A stretch of 64,000 bases of DNA from Candidatus Obscuribacter sp. (lineage in GTDB: Bacteria > Cyanobacteriota > Vampirovibrionia > Obscuribacterales > Obscuribacteraceae): contig JADYXR010000174.1 in the NCBI GenBank assembly GCA_021772095.1, positions 62,001 to 126,000 of the forward strand, read 5' to 3'. The number at the start of each line of letters is the position of its first letter. The first letter of the stretch is position 1. The notes under the pieces were generated by a model. It was not told the DNA's origin. It was given only the letters and a program-made list of their open reading frames with translations, and made no database searches. Below are positions 52,930-60,517 of the stretch, piece after piece. The position numbers and the translations under genes were made by a program.

Positions 52930-54003
52930 GTGAGCACTGATATCGACGTCAGCCTTTTCAAATATTTGGTTCAGGGCGTAAAGGATTATGCGATCTTTGC
53001 GCTGGATCCAGCCGGCTACATCGTGTCTTGGAATCCCGGCGCGCAGCGAGCAAAAGGGTACACCGAATCCGAAGTGATCGGGAAGCATTTTTCAATTTTC
53101 TACACGCCCGATTCAATAGCCGCCGATCATCCGCAAAACGAATTATTAGCCGCCCTTCGCGACGGCTCATATGAGGAAGAAGGTTGGCGTCTCCGAAAAA
53201 GCGGTGAGCGCTTTTGGGCGAATGTGGTTATCACTGCCCTATATAATGAAGCGGGAACTCATATCGGCTTTGCAAAAATAACGCGAGATCTGACAGAGCG
53301 AAAGAAATCCGAGCTGTTGACTGCCCAGTCAGTGGAGAATTTGCGGCAGACTGAAGAGGTGTTCAATCTGCTCGTTTCTGCAGTGAAGGACTACGCCATC
53401 TTCATTATGGATCCGACAGGACATATCCGAACCTGGAACGCCGGTGCTCAGCGGATCAAAGGATACTTACCGAAAGAGATAATCGGCAAGCATTTTTCGC
53501 AGTTCTACACTGAAGAAGCTAATGCCGTAAAACATCCGGATTTCGAATTACGGGAAGCCATAGCCAATGGCTCGTACGAAGAAGAAGGAATTCGTATTCG
53601 AAAAGACGGAACGGAATTCTGGGCAAGCATCACGATTACAACAATTCTTGATGGCGACAGGGTAGCGGGTTTTGTAAAAGTGACTCGTGATTTGACCGAG
53701 CGTAAAAATTATGAATCGGATCTTGAAGCTGCCAGGGATGAAGCAATTCTCGCCAACCAATTAAAATCGAAATTTGTCGCCAGTATTTCGCATGAGATCC
53801 GCACACCGCTCTCGGGTATCGTTGGATTGAGCGAACTGATTTCTCGAGACGACGAATGCAGTGCCGACATTCGCCAGACTGGGGGGCGAATTTTTGAAGC
53901 AGCCAAACAGTTGCTGTCTATTTTGAATGACCTTCTCGACTTCTCCAAATTAGAAGCGGGAAAATGTCTTCGGAAAATGTGCCGTTTGATGTGCGTGATG
54001 TAG
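52930..54003 (+). CDS. PAS-PAS-HisKA part of a split sensor histidine kinase
   Basis: 357 residues from GTG 52930. Two PAS domains with PAC tails (VKDYAIFALDPAGYIVSWN... and VKDYAIFIMDPTGHIRTWN...), followed by the dimerisation/phosphoacceptor helix with His288 in ISHEIRTPLSG. The frame runs into stop at 54001-54003 after LLDFSKLEAGK, so it lacks the ATP-binding domain. That domain is in the -1 frame from 53964. At the junction is GGGAAAA (53958-53964), phased as the slippery site G GGA AAA, with -1 movement giving a full kinase. Alternatively one A has been lost. The signal sensed is unknown. Confidence 0.9.
   Translation: MSTDIDVSLFKYLVQGVKDYAIFALDPAGYIVSWNPGAQRAKGYTESEVIGKHFSIFYTPDSIAADHPQNELLAALRDGSYEEEGWRLRKSGERFWANVVITALYNEAGTHIGFAKITRDLTERKKSELLTAQSVENLRQTEEVFNLLVSAVKDYAIFIMDPTGHIRTWNAGAQRIKGYLPKEIIGKHFSQFYTEEANAVKHPDFELREAIANGSYEEEGIRIRKDGTEFWASITITTILDGDRVAGFVKVTRDLTERKNYESDLEAARDEAILANQLKSKFVASISHEIRTPLSGIVGLSELISRDDECSADIRQTGGRIFEAAKQLLSILNDLLDFSKLEAGKCLRKMCRLMCVM
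53958..53964 (+). other. Candidate -1 frameshift slippery heptamer
   Basis: GGGAAAA is in the 0 frame as G GGA AAA (53959-53961 gga; 53962-53964 aaa). It fits the X XXY YYZ rule, and slipping back one base joins LEAGK to MSSENVPFDV without loss. The same site could be a simple deletion of one A from a run of five. No clear downstream stimulator was seen. Confidence 0.5.
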
Positions 54004-54455
54004 TTGATAAAGTCCGCGGTTTATGCAGGGCGAAGGCGACTGCAAAGTCACTGAACATACGGGTGGACATCGCAGACACCATTCCGAAAACGATTATTGG
54101 AGATCCAACGAAGATCAGGCAGGTATTGCTTAATCTTGTAGATAACGCGATTAAGTTCACCGAATCTGGTGGCGTCGAAATTGCCGTCGAAAGATCGGAC
54201 AATGAGATTTTGTATTCGGTAACTGACACCGGCATTGGTATCGAGGCAGAACTCCAGAAGAATTTGTTCCAGCCTTTTGTACAGGCCCAGCAGTCTACTA
54301 CAAGATTGTATGGTGGCAGTGGTCTTGGACTATCGATTGCGCAGCAGATTGTTACACTTTTAGGTGGAAAAATCGGCATGGCGAGCCAACCCGATAAGGG
54401 CACGACTGTTTGGTTTACTCTTCCTCTGGCAGAGGAGGAAAGCAATCATGACTAA
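53964..54455 (+). CDS. HATPase_c part of the split histidine kinase
   Basis: 163 residues if started at ATG 53964, which overlaps the end of the previous gene by 40 bases. The ATP-binding domain of histidine kinases is complete: N box LLNLVDNAIKFT, G1 box TDTGIGI, F box FVQAQQS and G2 box GGSGLGLSI, then the terminal GTTVWFTLPL. Alone it has no phosphoacceptor. It may be translated by frameshift from the previous frame, by reinitiation (AAGCGGG lies just before the ATG), or not at all. The regulator gene overlaps its end. Confidence 0.9.
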   Translation: MSSENVPFDVRDVVDKVRGLCRAKATAKSLNIRVDIADTIPKTIIGDPTKIRQVLLNLVDNAIKFTESGGVEIAVERSDNEILYSVTDTGIGIEAELQKNLFQPFVQAQQSTTRLYGGSGLGLSIAQQIVTLLGGKIGMASQPDKGTTVWFTLPLAEEESNHD

Positions 54456-55005
54456 CAAAGCAAAACGAATCCTTCTAGTTGAAGATGATGAAATGATTCA
54501 ATATGTTTTGGACAAACAGATCCGTAAGCTTGGCTATGAGATTACGGAAATTGCAGACGATGGCGTCATCGCTGTTGAAAAAGTTATGAGTGCTGAAAAA
54601 CCATTCGATCTGATCTTGATGGATGTGCGTCTGCCAAACATGGATGGTATCACGGCGACCAGCCATATTCGAATTTCCGAGAGTGCAAAATCGGCTCGAT
54701 CATTGATTGTCGGTTTGACTGCTTTTGCAGAACGTGAAAAGTGTTTGGCTGCAGGCATGGATGATTTTCTTCAAAAGCCAGTGATTCTGGAAGAATTGCA
54801 AGGCATAATCGATAAGTGGATTCTCAATACGCAACCGATTGTGAGACCTGTTATTCAAGCCGTTTCAAATCCTGTGATTGCGCCTTCTGTCGACCTTTAC
54901 GGTTTTGCTCATCGATCGGAAAAACTTAAAAATATCGAAGACAAGATCGCTAAGTTGCGACAAAATTTGTTACTCTGGGAAAACCGCGACGGAAACGTCG
55001 GGTAG
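54448..55005 (+). CDS. Response regulator (receiver domain with C-terminal extension)
   Basis: 185 residues from ATG 54448, which follows GAGGAGG and overlaps the kinase end by eight bases. The receiver domain (~1-125) is standard: LVEDDEMIQ, phospho-acceptor Asp in LILMDVRLPNMDG, Thr in VGLTAFAERE and Lys in LQKPV. The C-terminal ~60 residues form no known output domain; the last part is helical and charged (FAHRSEKLKNIEDKIAKL). It may act by protein contact or as a hybrid relay partner. A GNRA-type hairpin (CGACG-GAAA-CGTCG, 54987-55000) overlaps the end of the gene. Confidence 0.93.
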   Translation: MTNKAKRILLVEDDEMIQYVLDKQIRKLGYEITEIADDGVIAVEKVMSAEKPFDLILMDVRLPNMDGITATSHIRISESAKSARSLIVGLTAFAEREKCLAAGMDDFLQKPVILEELQGIIDKWILNTQPIVRPVIQAVSNPVIAPSVDLYGFAHRSEKLKNIEDKIAKLRQNLLLWENRDGNVG

Positions 55006-55059
55006 TCATCGGACTGAGCGGCGAAACGAATCGCGTGTTGTTAGTGTTTGCTTGGAACG

Positions 55060-56322
55060 TCAGTGCCTGGCTAAAACAAAAAATCCGATGGTGCTTAAAA
55101 TTGTGGTCACCGCAATAACGATGCCCGCGATCGTGACTAGCTTTTTCTTCTTTCGCTCGGCAAGGACAGCGGCGATCCGCGTCTGCTCTCGTCGCGGAAA
55201 TACTTCCAAGCGTTCCAACAATTTTGCCACTGATTCGAATCGATAACTTGGATCTTTTTCCAAGCACCGCTCTATCACTTCAACTAAATCGGATGGTCTT
55301 TCGCTGTCGAATTTGAGATCGGAAATTTTAGGAGGAAGTTTTAGCGCGTGCAAATTTTTGATTTCCTGCGTGGTGCCTTCCATGAATGGCGGACGCCCTG
55401 TCAACAGCGCGAACCCGATACATCCAATCGAATACACTTCCGATTTTTCGTTGTATTCCATGCCGCGTGCTTGATCTGCAGACATGTAATAAGTGTCTTT
55501 CGAGTCGAGCTGATTACTCATTTTTAGACGTGGAACATTGAAATCCAAAAGCGAAATCGAAGGCTCTGCGTTCATGTCATCGATAAAAATGACGTTACCG
55601 GCTCTGATGTTTCCGTGTAACAAGCTTTCCTTTTGCGCATAAATCAGCGCCTCGCAAATGCCGCATAGAATCTTGACTGCGACGTCATGACTTGGCGTTC
55701 CATGAATCGCCAGGTACTGTTCAAGATTGAAACCATCTTTATAGTCGGTCACCAGATATGGTGTAGCCTGGTTGTGAATTCCAGAGCCTATTAATCGAGC
55801 TATGTTCGTATGACTGAGTTTTGCGAGTTTTTTTACTTCTTGGTCGAATGACTTCAGCACTTCGGGATTGCAGTTCTTAAAGCATTTTACGGCGACTTTT
55901 TTTCCTGTTTGTTTATCCCGTGCGAGGAGGACGGTGGCCCGCGAACCTTCACCTAGAATAGCAATCGGTGTGTATCTCTCGATTGGAAAAATTTCCGGAG
56001 ACATGTGGATGGATTCTATATCCAGTTCAACAGGCTCTTTCTCGTCTTTCTGTTTGGTGAAGGACGGAACGCTCTGAGGTCGTGGATTCTCGCATGCGCA
56101 AAGGTCCGGCAGACGCACAGGACTAGTGGAATTTGCCACCACTCGTTTTTTGCAGGTCATGCAAGCATCAATTGAGAATTGAGCGTTCGGCGAGTATGGT
56201 TTGTCGCAACGACAAACAGACTTCCATTGAGTAGTCGGCGTTGCCGTTTCCGACTTTGAACGGAAACAAGTCTGGCATTCCTCTGAGTTTATTTTCTCCA
56301 CCATTGCCCTATAGTACTCCAT
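55060..56322 (-). CDS. Probable Ser/Thr pseudokinase with N-terminal Cys pairs and C-terminal membrane helix
   Basis: 420 residues. N-terminal region has four Cys pairs (C16/C19, C37/C39, C54/C57, C75/C77), suggestive of one or two zinc ribbons. The kinase fold (~115-370) keeps a glycine-rich-like GEGSRATV and K146 (VAVK). However, the catalytic loop is HGNIRAGN (236-243) instead of HRDxxxxN, with Asp replaced by Asn238, and the metal-binding DFG is DFN (260-262). Lacking the catalytic Asp, it is probably inactive or very weak. One membrane helix is at ~391-416 near the end. It likely acts as a scaffold or ATP-binding regulator. M1 versus M7 (56304) as start is not resolved. Confidence 0.88.
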   Translation of the reverse strand: MEYYRAMVEKINSEECQTCFRSKSETATPTTQWKSVCRCDKPYSPNAQFSIDACMTCKKRVVANSTSPVRLPDLCACENPRPQSVPSFTKQKDEKEPVELDIESIHMSPEIFPIERYTPIAILGEGSRATVLLARDKQTGKKVAVKCFKNCNPEVLKSFDQEVKKLAKLSHTNIARLIGSGIHNQATPYLVTDYKDGFNLEQYLAIHGTPSHDVAVKILCGICEALIYAQKESLLHGNIRAGNVIFIDDMNAEPSISLLDFNVPRLKMSNQLDSKDTYYMSADQARGMEYNEKSEVYSIGCIGFALLTGRPPFMEGTTQEIKNLHALKLPPKISDLKFDSERPSDLVEVIERCLEKDPSYRFESVAKLLERLEVFPRREQTRIAAVLAERKKKKLVTIAGIVIAVTTILSTIGFFVLARH

Positions 56323-56431
56323 TTTTTCAAAATCGAGTATATAGAAGTGGGAGTGGTGGCACCAGGGGCTGAACGATATCCGGTTTCAATTGCTTCTGAT
56401 ATGCCCAATTGTGGGATAGTGCTCACCGGAT

Positions 56432-56893
56432 CTAGATGAGTGACGCCCATAGATTGAAGACAAAGAAGATGCCTGCGATAAATAGAATCGTCGCAAACAT
56501 TCTGTCCCTTTTGACCTCGTCATGGACAGTGAGCGGACCCATCGCCATGTTTCTCACTATAAGTAGTTGCTTTTTCGTATAAGCTTTTTGAACTTCGGTC
56601 TCGAGGTTGTCCAGCTTTATCCAGAGTTGAAGAACTCGCGCCTGAAGCTGTGTGAGCTGCTCTTTGAGATCGAGCACTGCCTGCGCGTCGGCAGTTTCTT
56701 TTTTTTCTAAACTTTCTAGCTGGTGTTTCAGTTGCATTTCTGTGGCGATCGCTTGCGCGTATTCTTTCCGGGTGGCGATAAGTTTAGACTGGAGCTCTTG
56801 ATACACATGTTCCAGCATTGATTGAGGATTCTCTACTTTGCCGAGAAGCGCGTTTATCATCGCACGAAAGACCATTTTCACTCTTTCGAACAT
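56432..56893 (-). CDS. Short PspA/IM30-like protein with C-terminal membrane helix
   Basis: 153 residues. The N-terminal part FERVKMVFRAMINALLGKVENPQSMLEHVYQEL matches the amphipathic start and first helix of PspA/Vipp1 proteins, which coat and repair membranes. The central coiled coil (~35-110) is much shorter than in PspA (usual length ~220). Unlike PspA, it ends in a hydrophobic helix (MFATILFIAGIFFVFNLW) anchoring it in the membrane. It follows the same strand as the pseudokinase gene, 109 bp upstream of it, and may belong to the same envelope-stress unit. Confidence 0.72.
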   Translation of the reverse strand: MFERVKMVFRAMINALLGKVENPQSMLEHVYQELQSKLIATRKEYAQAIATEMQLKHQLESLEKKETADAQAVLDLKEQLTQLQARVLQLWIKLDNLETEVQKAYTKKQLLIVRNMAMGPLTVHDEVKRDRMFATILFIAGIFFVFNLWASLI

Positions 56894-57067
56894 ACTGCTC
56901 TGCGAGCCTCGCTTCTAGTAGCAAACGTTGAAACTGATCGCTTAAGAAATTTCCTGATATCTATACTAGCAGCTCGTGTTGCGATCCGTTTAATTCGGCG
57001 ATCGCGAAAACGAGGGCAGCAAAATAGTATTTTGGTGCTAACATGAGGGGCATTCGATCTCGGGGGC

Positions 57068-57727
57068 ATGGCGATTATGGAGCTGAATAATACTCTTCAA
57101 GATCGAGGCGTACTCGCCGCGGTAGCGATTGCGCACGGGGTTTCCGTCGAGCAATCAAGCGCTTCCTTTCAGGCACAAGTTGCAGAACTGGTTGAGCAGC
57201 GTAAAGACCAGGAGTTTCCGGCGGCGATAAAAGATGCTGTGAGAAACTTGCTAAAGACTGGTGGCTTCAAGCCGAGCGGTCGCAATAAACCTGCTAGCGA
57301 GTATCTGGCTCAAGCGGCTCGTGAAGGGCGTTTTCCGTTTATAAACAATCTGGTCGACATCAATAACTTCTTGTCATTGGGAAGTGGTCTTCCGATCAGT
57401 TTGCTCGATGCTGACCAATTTGGCAGCAGCGTTCTTCTGCGATTTGGCAACGAGGGCGAGCGATATGTGTTCAACAGTGCCGGGCAGGAAATAGATCTGA
57501 ACGGGTTGATTTGCGCCTGTTGTGGCGACACTGACAAACCATTGGGTAACGCCGTCAAAGATTCCATGGACGGGAAGATCAAAGAGATGACGAAGAGTGT
57601 TGTAGCGATAATTTATGCTCCGGCAACAGGAGATTTGTCGCAGGTAGCAAAAACTCAGATTGAAGAATTTGCGGAGTTGCTTCGCAGCGAAGGTCATGCG
57701 ACCGACGTGAAGACATTGGTTGGGTGA
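57068..57727 (+). CDS. B3/B4 tRNA-binding-domain protein
   Basis: 219 residues. The central ~150 residues carry the B3/B4 domain of the phenylalanyl-tRNA synthetase beta chain: NKPASEYLAQAAREGRFPFINNLVDINNFLSL, then LPISLLDADQF and later ALNGLICACCGDTDKPLGNAVKD-type region with a DSMDG loop. Free-standing proteins of this type are known and thought to edit mischarged tRNA or bind amino-acid-related ligands. The N-terminal ~60 residues are helical. The domain is almost complete. No tRNA synthetase gene is adjacent. Confidence 0.85.
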   Translation: MAIMELNNTLQDRGVLAAVAIAHGVSVEQSSASFQAQVAELVEQRKDQEFPAAIKDAVRNLLKTGGFKPSGRNKPASEYLAQAAREGRFPFINNLVDINNFLSLGSGLPISLLDADQFGSSVLLRFGNEGERYVFNSAGQEIDLNGLICACCGDTDKPLGNAVKDSMDGKIKEMTKSVVAIIYAPATGDLSQVAKTQIEEFAELLRSEGHATDVKTLVG

Positions 57728-57742
57728 TAGTTTGTCGTATCG

Positions 57743-57790
57743 CTGGCACCGGCTTCACTGGCACGGCTTGAATGGTACGGCTTCACTGGC
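57743..57790. repeat. Degenerate 14-15-bp tandem repeat
   Basis: CTGGCACCGGCTTCA, CTGGCACGGCTTGA, ATGGTACGGCTTCA and a partial CTGGCGCG follow one another, starting 16 bp after the stop of the B3/B4 gene. Confidence 0.65.
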
Positions 57791-57855
57791 GCGATGTGTG
57801 GTTCCGTTTCTATGTGGAGTGTCCACGTTTCAGAAACAGGTTACCGATTTGGCGC

Positions 57856-57874
57856 GATATCGCATGTGGTGCGC
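57856..57874. repeat. Copy of dispersed hairpin motif
   Basis: GATATCGCATGTGGTGCGC lies at the end of the J-like gene, just before its stop codon at 57877-57879. It belongs to the group at 32048, 42023, 45035, 46621 and 59201. Confidence 0.5.
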
Positions 57875-57876
57875 AG

Positions 57877-58842
57877 CTAATCTTCACGTGGGTAATACAA
57901 ATTTGTCCACGTTCGTTTTTCATCCAAAATTATTTGGAATTGGTCCATTGTGATCTTCCCTGAAGTAATCAGAAACTCAGCGAGTTGAAACGACTTTAGT
58001 TCCAATCTGGACGCATAGCCGGAGTGCAAGATCAGGTCTGCGAGCTGAATATCTGGATACAGTCTGGTTTGGTTCATCAATGCTTGAATTTCAGCTGGAC
58101 CAATAAACTGAGCTTGTTGTAGCAGGTCGATCAGAATTGGAAGTGCTTCTTGCTCCGGTTGTTCTGCGCTCGGCTTTTCTACCGCGCGTGGTGCCACCAT
58201 CTCTTGACCGAATTCTGCTGAAAGCAGATCATCCTCTTGTTGCTCGTAAGTTTCTTTCAGCGACTCTTCTTCAACCGACTCTTGCACTGGTTCTTCGTAT
58301 ACGCCCTGTTCCAGGGCGGCCGCGATGTCGAATTTTGGATGCGGTGTTGCTGTGGCTTCGAGTTCTTTAATCTCTTGTGCTGTTGCCGGTTGAACCACAG
58401 CTGGTGCTTCAATGATTCGCAGCGTTCCATCTTGCGGGATGACTTGCCCGTCCAGCAGTGCGCCTCGTACCACGATGAGATCATGACTTAGTCGAGATCT
58501 TGGTTTTCTGAGAATAAAACCAGCGTTTAGCAGTTCGTAGTATTCGTCCCTGACTGTTCTTGGTTTTGGATTCTCACGTAAGAATTTTTTGATCGCTCTG
58601 AAGTATGCCGCCAAAATTCTCGGTGTATTTACATCGCAATCAATTCCAAGAACGTCGTAACAGTTGCTTGGATTACTGAGTTGTGCGCTGGGCGCGGGAA
58701 GGAGGTCGGGGAAAACATTACTGAGCTCCTGACAAGCCTTGACCATGCCAATAGCATCAGTATCCGCCCAGCTCTGACGTAAAGCGGCGCAGAGAATTTG
58801 GCTCTCGAGCTCTATTCTGTTGGCGCCGCCAAAATTAACCAT
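57877..58842 (-). CDS. Hypothetical protein with degenerate J-like domain
   Basis: 321 residues, cytosolic. Residues ~60-120 read like a DnaJ-type fold: NCYDVLGIDCDVNTPRILAAYFRAIKKFL, then DEYYELLNAGFILRKPRSRLSHD. The HPD tripeptide needed for Hsp70 stimulation is absent (KFLRENPKP stands in its place), so it cannot be an ordinary J-protein. Residues ~160-225 are acidic and low complexity. The C-terminal ~90 residues contain paired helical units (ADLILHSGYASRLELKSF, then LAEFLITSGKITMDQFQIIL), similar to each other and to binding repeats. The role is unknown; a scaffold for protein assembly is a guess. Confidence 0.75.
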   Translation of the reverse strand: MVNFGGANRIELESQILCAALRQSWADTDAIGMVKACQELSNVFPDLLPAPSAQLSNPSNCYDVLGIDCDVNTPRILAAYFRAIKKFLRENPKPRTVRDEYYELLNAGFILRKPRSRLSHDLIVVRGALLDGQVIPQDGTLRIIEAPAVVQPATAQEIKELEATATPHPKFDIAAALEQGVYEEPVQESVEEESLKETYEQQEDDLLSAEFGQEMVAPRAVEKPSAEQPEQEALPILIDLLQQAQFIGPAEIQALMNQTRLYPDIQLADLILHSGYASRLELKSFQLAEFLITSGKITMDQFQIILDEKRTWTNLYYPRED

Positions 58843-59200
58843 GCTTGAGTCTACCTGTTAGAACCTTTGTGCGTAAGGCTTTTCGCACAGAATAATTTCC
58901 CGCTCGTAATCAATTCACGTTCAGATTTTGTTCGAATTTCCGATCAGTCAACACGTTTAGTCAGGTTGCCACGTTGTGCTTACCTTGGGGTAACCCGCCG
59001 TCAACAGGGGCGTTTCACAACAATTGGAAAATAAGATACTACAAATATAGTCTTAAACGCAAAGGAAACTACAATCAGTCGTGAAGCTGTCGATAAATGC
59101 GGGATTCGGGGTGCCGATTTGTTGACATGACACCAGACAATTCGTCCCGGGAGTCCGGAAGGTCGCTACGCGATTTTTTTGTTTTGGCTTCAAGTAGGAG

Positions 59201-59220
59201 GGAACCACATATGGTGCCTG
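59201..59220. repeat. Copy of dispersed hairpin motif
   Basis: GGAACCACATATGGTGCCTG; the halves GGAACC and GGTGCC can pair with one mismatch around a six-base loop. Confidence 0.55.
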
Positions 59221-59337
59221 TACTCTCAGCTCATTGCGTTAACTTTGGTGTTGTGATTGGTGGCAACCGATTGTAGTTGAATCCGTGTTGCGAGCCTGTC
59301 TCGATTGAAGACCCTCGGGTCTGCTCAGGCATATCAA

Positions 59338-59367
59338 TTGTTTTGAAACAAAATTCAAATTTATAAT
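59338..59367 (+). promoter_or_regulatory. Probable promoter of the guanidine-controlled gene
   Basis: -35-like TTGTTT (59338-59343), an 18-bp spacer and consensus TATAAT (59362-59367). A start near 59374 would place the riboswitch hairpins within the first 30 bases of the RNA. Confidence 0.65.
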
Positions 59368-59400
59368 CTAAAACGCTGAAAAAAAAGGCATAATGTGGGT

Positions 59401-59444
59401 AGTCAGGACGACTTGACTCTGCGAAATCGCTCGGGACGGCCCGA
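59401..59444 (+). ncRNA. Guanidine-II (mini-ykkC) riboswitch
   Basis: Two adjacent hairpins, each with an ACGR tetraloop, define this class. P1: AGTCAGG (59401-59407), loop ACGA, CTTGACT (59412-59418), 7 bp with one G-U. P2: TCGGG (59431-59435), loop ACGG, CCCGA (59440-59444). They are joined by 12 bases, and the Shine-Dalgarno-like AGGT (59451-59454) lies just after P2. The next gene is a SugE/Gdx guanidinium exporter, the established target of this riboswitch class. Likely regulation is by freeing the ribosome-binding site when guanidine dimerises the hairpins; no terminator is seen. Confidence 0.9.
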
Positions 59445-59458
59445 AAGTGCAGGTAACC

Positions 59459-59779
59459 ATGTCGTGGCTCATCATTGTTCTAGCTGGTGTGTTCGAGATT
59501 CTTTGGGCGGTCGGTTTAAAGCTCAATGTCGGTTTTCAGCGCCCAGTTCTACTTCTATTCACAGTGTTGTCTATCGGTCTCAGCATTGGTCTATTGGCAC
59601 TGGCGATGAAGCATTTGCCGCTCGGCACTGCTTACGCGGTTTGGACGGGAATTGGTGTGATCGGCGCGTTCATTGTCGGGATTTTGTTCTTCGAAGAGTC
59701 CGCCTCCATTGGTCGCATCGCCAGTGTTCTACTAATCACCGCAGGCCTTGTTGGATTGAAAGTGACGGCGCAACATTAG
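59459..59779 (+). CDS. gdx: SMR-family guanidinium exporter (SugE/Gdx)
   Basis: 106 residues from ATG 59459, with AGGT six bases upstream; an earlier GTG would place the riboswitch inside the gene. Four transmembrane helices. The essential Glu of the substrate/proton site is in LAGVFEILWAVGLK, and the second motif GTAYAVWTGIGVIGAF is characteristic of the SugE/Gdx branch rather than EmrE. Such proteins export guanidinium in exchange for protons as dual-topology dimers. The guanidine-II riboswitch directly upstream agrees with this assignment. A single gene; no second partner is found. Confidence 0.94.
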   Translation: MSWLIIVLAGVFEILWAVGLKLNVGFQRPVLLLFTVLSIGLSIGLLALAMKHLPLGTAYAVWTGIGVIGAFIVGILFFEESASIGRIASVLLITAGLVGLKVTAQH

Positions 59780-59987
59780 GCTCTTTCTCCGCCTGAAGCT
59801 GTGCGCTATACTTCTCTTATGTCCCTGGAGTCGTTCGCATTGTGCGAGTCAAATCGCCCCGTGTTCGGCACTTTTAACCAGGGGCATCCTTTTTGCCGTA
59901 TTTGTTGCTCAGTCCTTGTTTTAGTCGTTTCCTTGCCGTCATAAGTGCTGGAATAGGGGCGGAGTCTGCGTTGCCATACTGAGCTGT

Positions 59988-60284
59988 TCAGTGCACTGAA
60001 TCTATTGCTGCGATGATGGTCACTAATGCCGGACCCAGCATTGGTAGCAGAGCTACGGGCAAAGTGAAGAGGCATTGCGCGATTAAGATTTGCCAGTTGC
60101 GGTTATATCGTTTCATCACCAAGAAGCCGATGACGAGCCAAAAGAACGCGAATAAAAGAACCCAGCGCGCGATCGGATGATTTAAAAATGGAATGACAAA
60201 CCCAGGCGTCGCTATGTAGGCTTGGATAGCGCCGATGGGCGTATCAGCGCGCCAGTTGTCCGGGGTGGAATAATGGTCGGACAT
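59988..60284 (-). CDS. Small membrane protein (98 aa)
   Basis: Not recognised. A polar N-terminus (~25 residues) precedes two long hydrophobic helices (WVLLFAFFWLVIGFLV and the region LIAQCLFTLPVALLPMLGPALV). A short basic loop, MKRYNRNW, joins them, suggesting N- and C-termini outside the cytosol. No clear ribosome-binding site is seen. The nearest genes on this strand are far away. Confidence 0.6.
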   Translation of the reverse strand: MSDHYSTPDNWRADTPIGAIQAYIATPGFVIPFLNHPIARWVLLFAFFWLVIGFLVMKRYNRNWQILIAQCLFTLPVALLPMLGPALVTIIAAIDSVH

Positions 60285-60517
60285 AACGGGTATAACTGAT
60301 TAGATACTCGGGCTGGCTGTCCTTCTTAACATGAAAAAAACGTGGAGACGAGCGCACAAAGCGCTTTTTAGCAAAGTCAAAACCGTGGCAGTCGGCGGCA
60401 GGAGCCTTTCAATCTGCGGGATTGCCGACAAACCATGGTTTAATCCGGAAAAAGCATGTTTTAATCAATGAGAAGGCGCGCTTACTACTGGAACTGCTCA
60501 GTTTAGTTGAATCGATT

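Larger units (their letters stand above)
58843..59400. other. Long intergenic region before the riboswitch
   Basis: 558 bp with no gene. It holds a dispersed hairpin copy (59201-59220) and a small hairpin with a T-run, TCGC-TAC-GCGA followed by seven T residues (59163-59180), a possible terminator of an unseen short RNA. The promoter of the guanidine-regulated gene is near its end. Confidence 0.5.
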
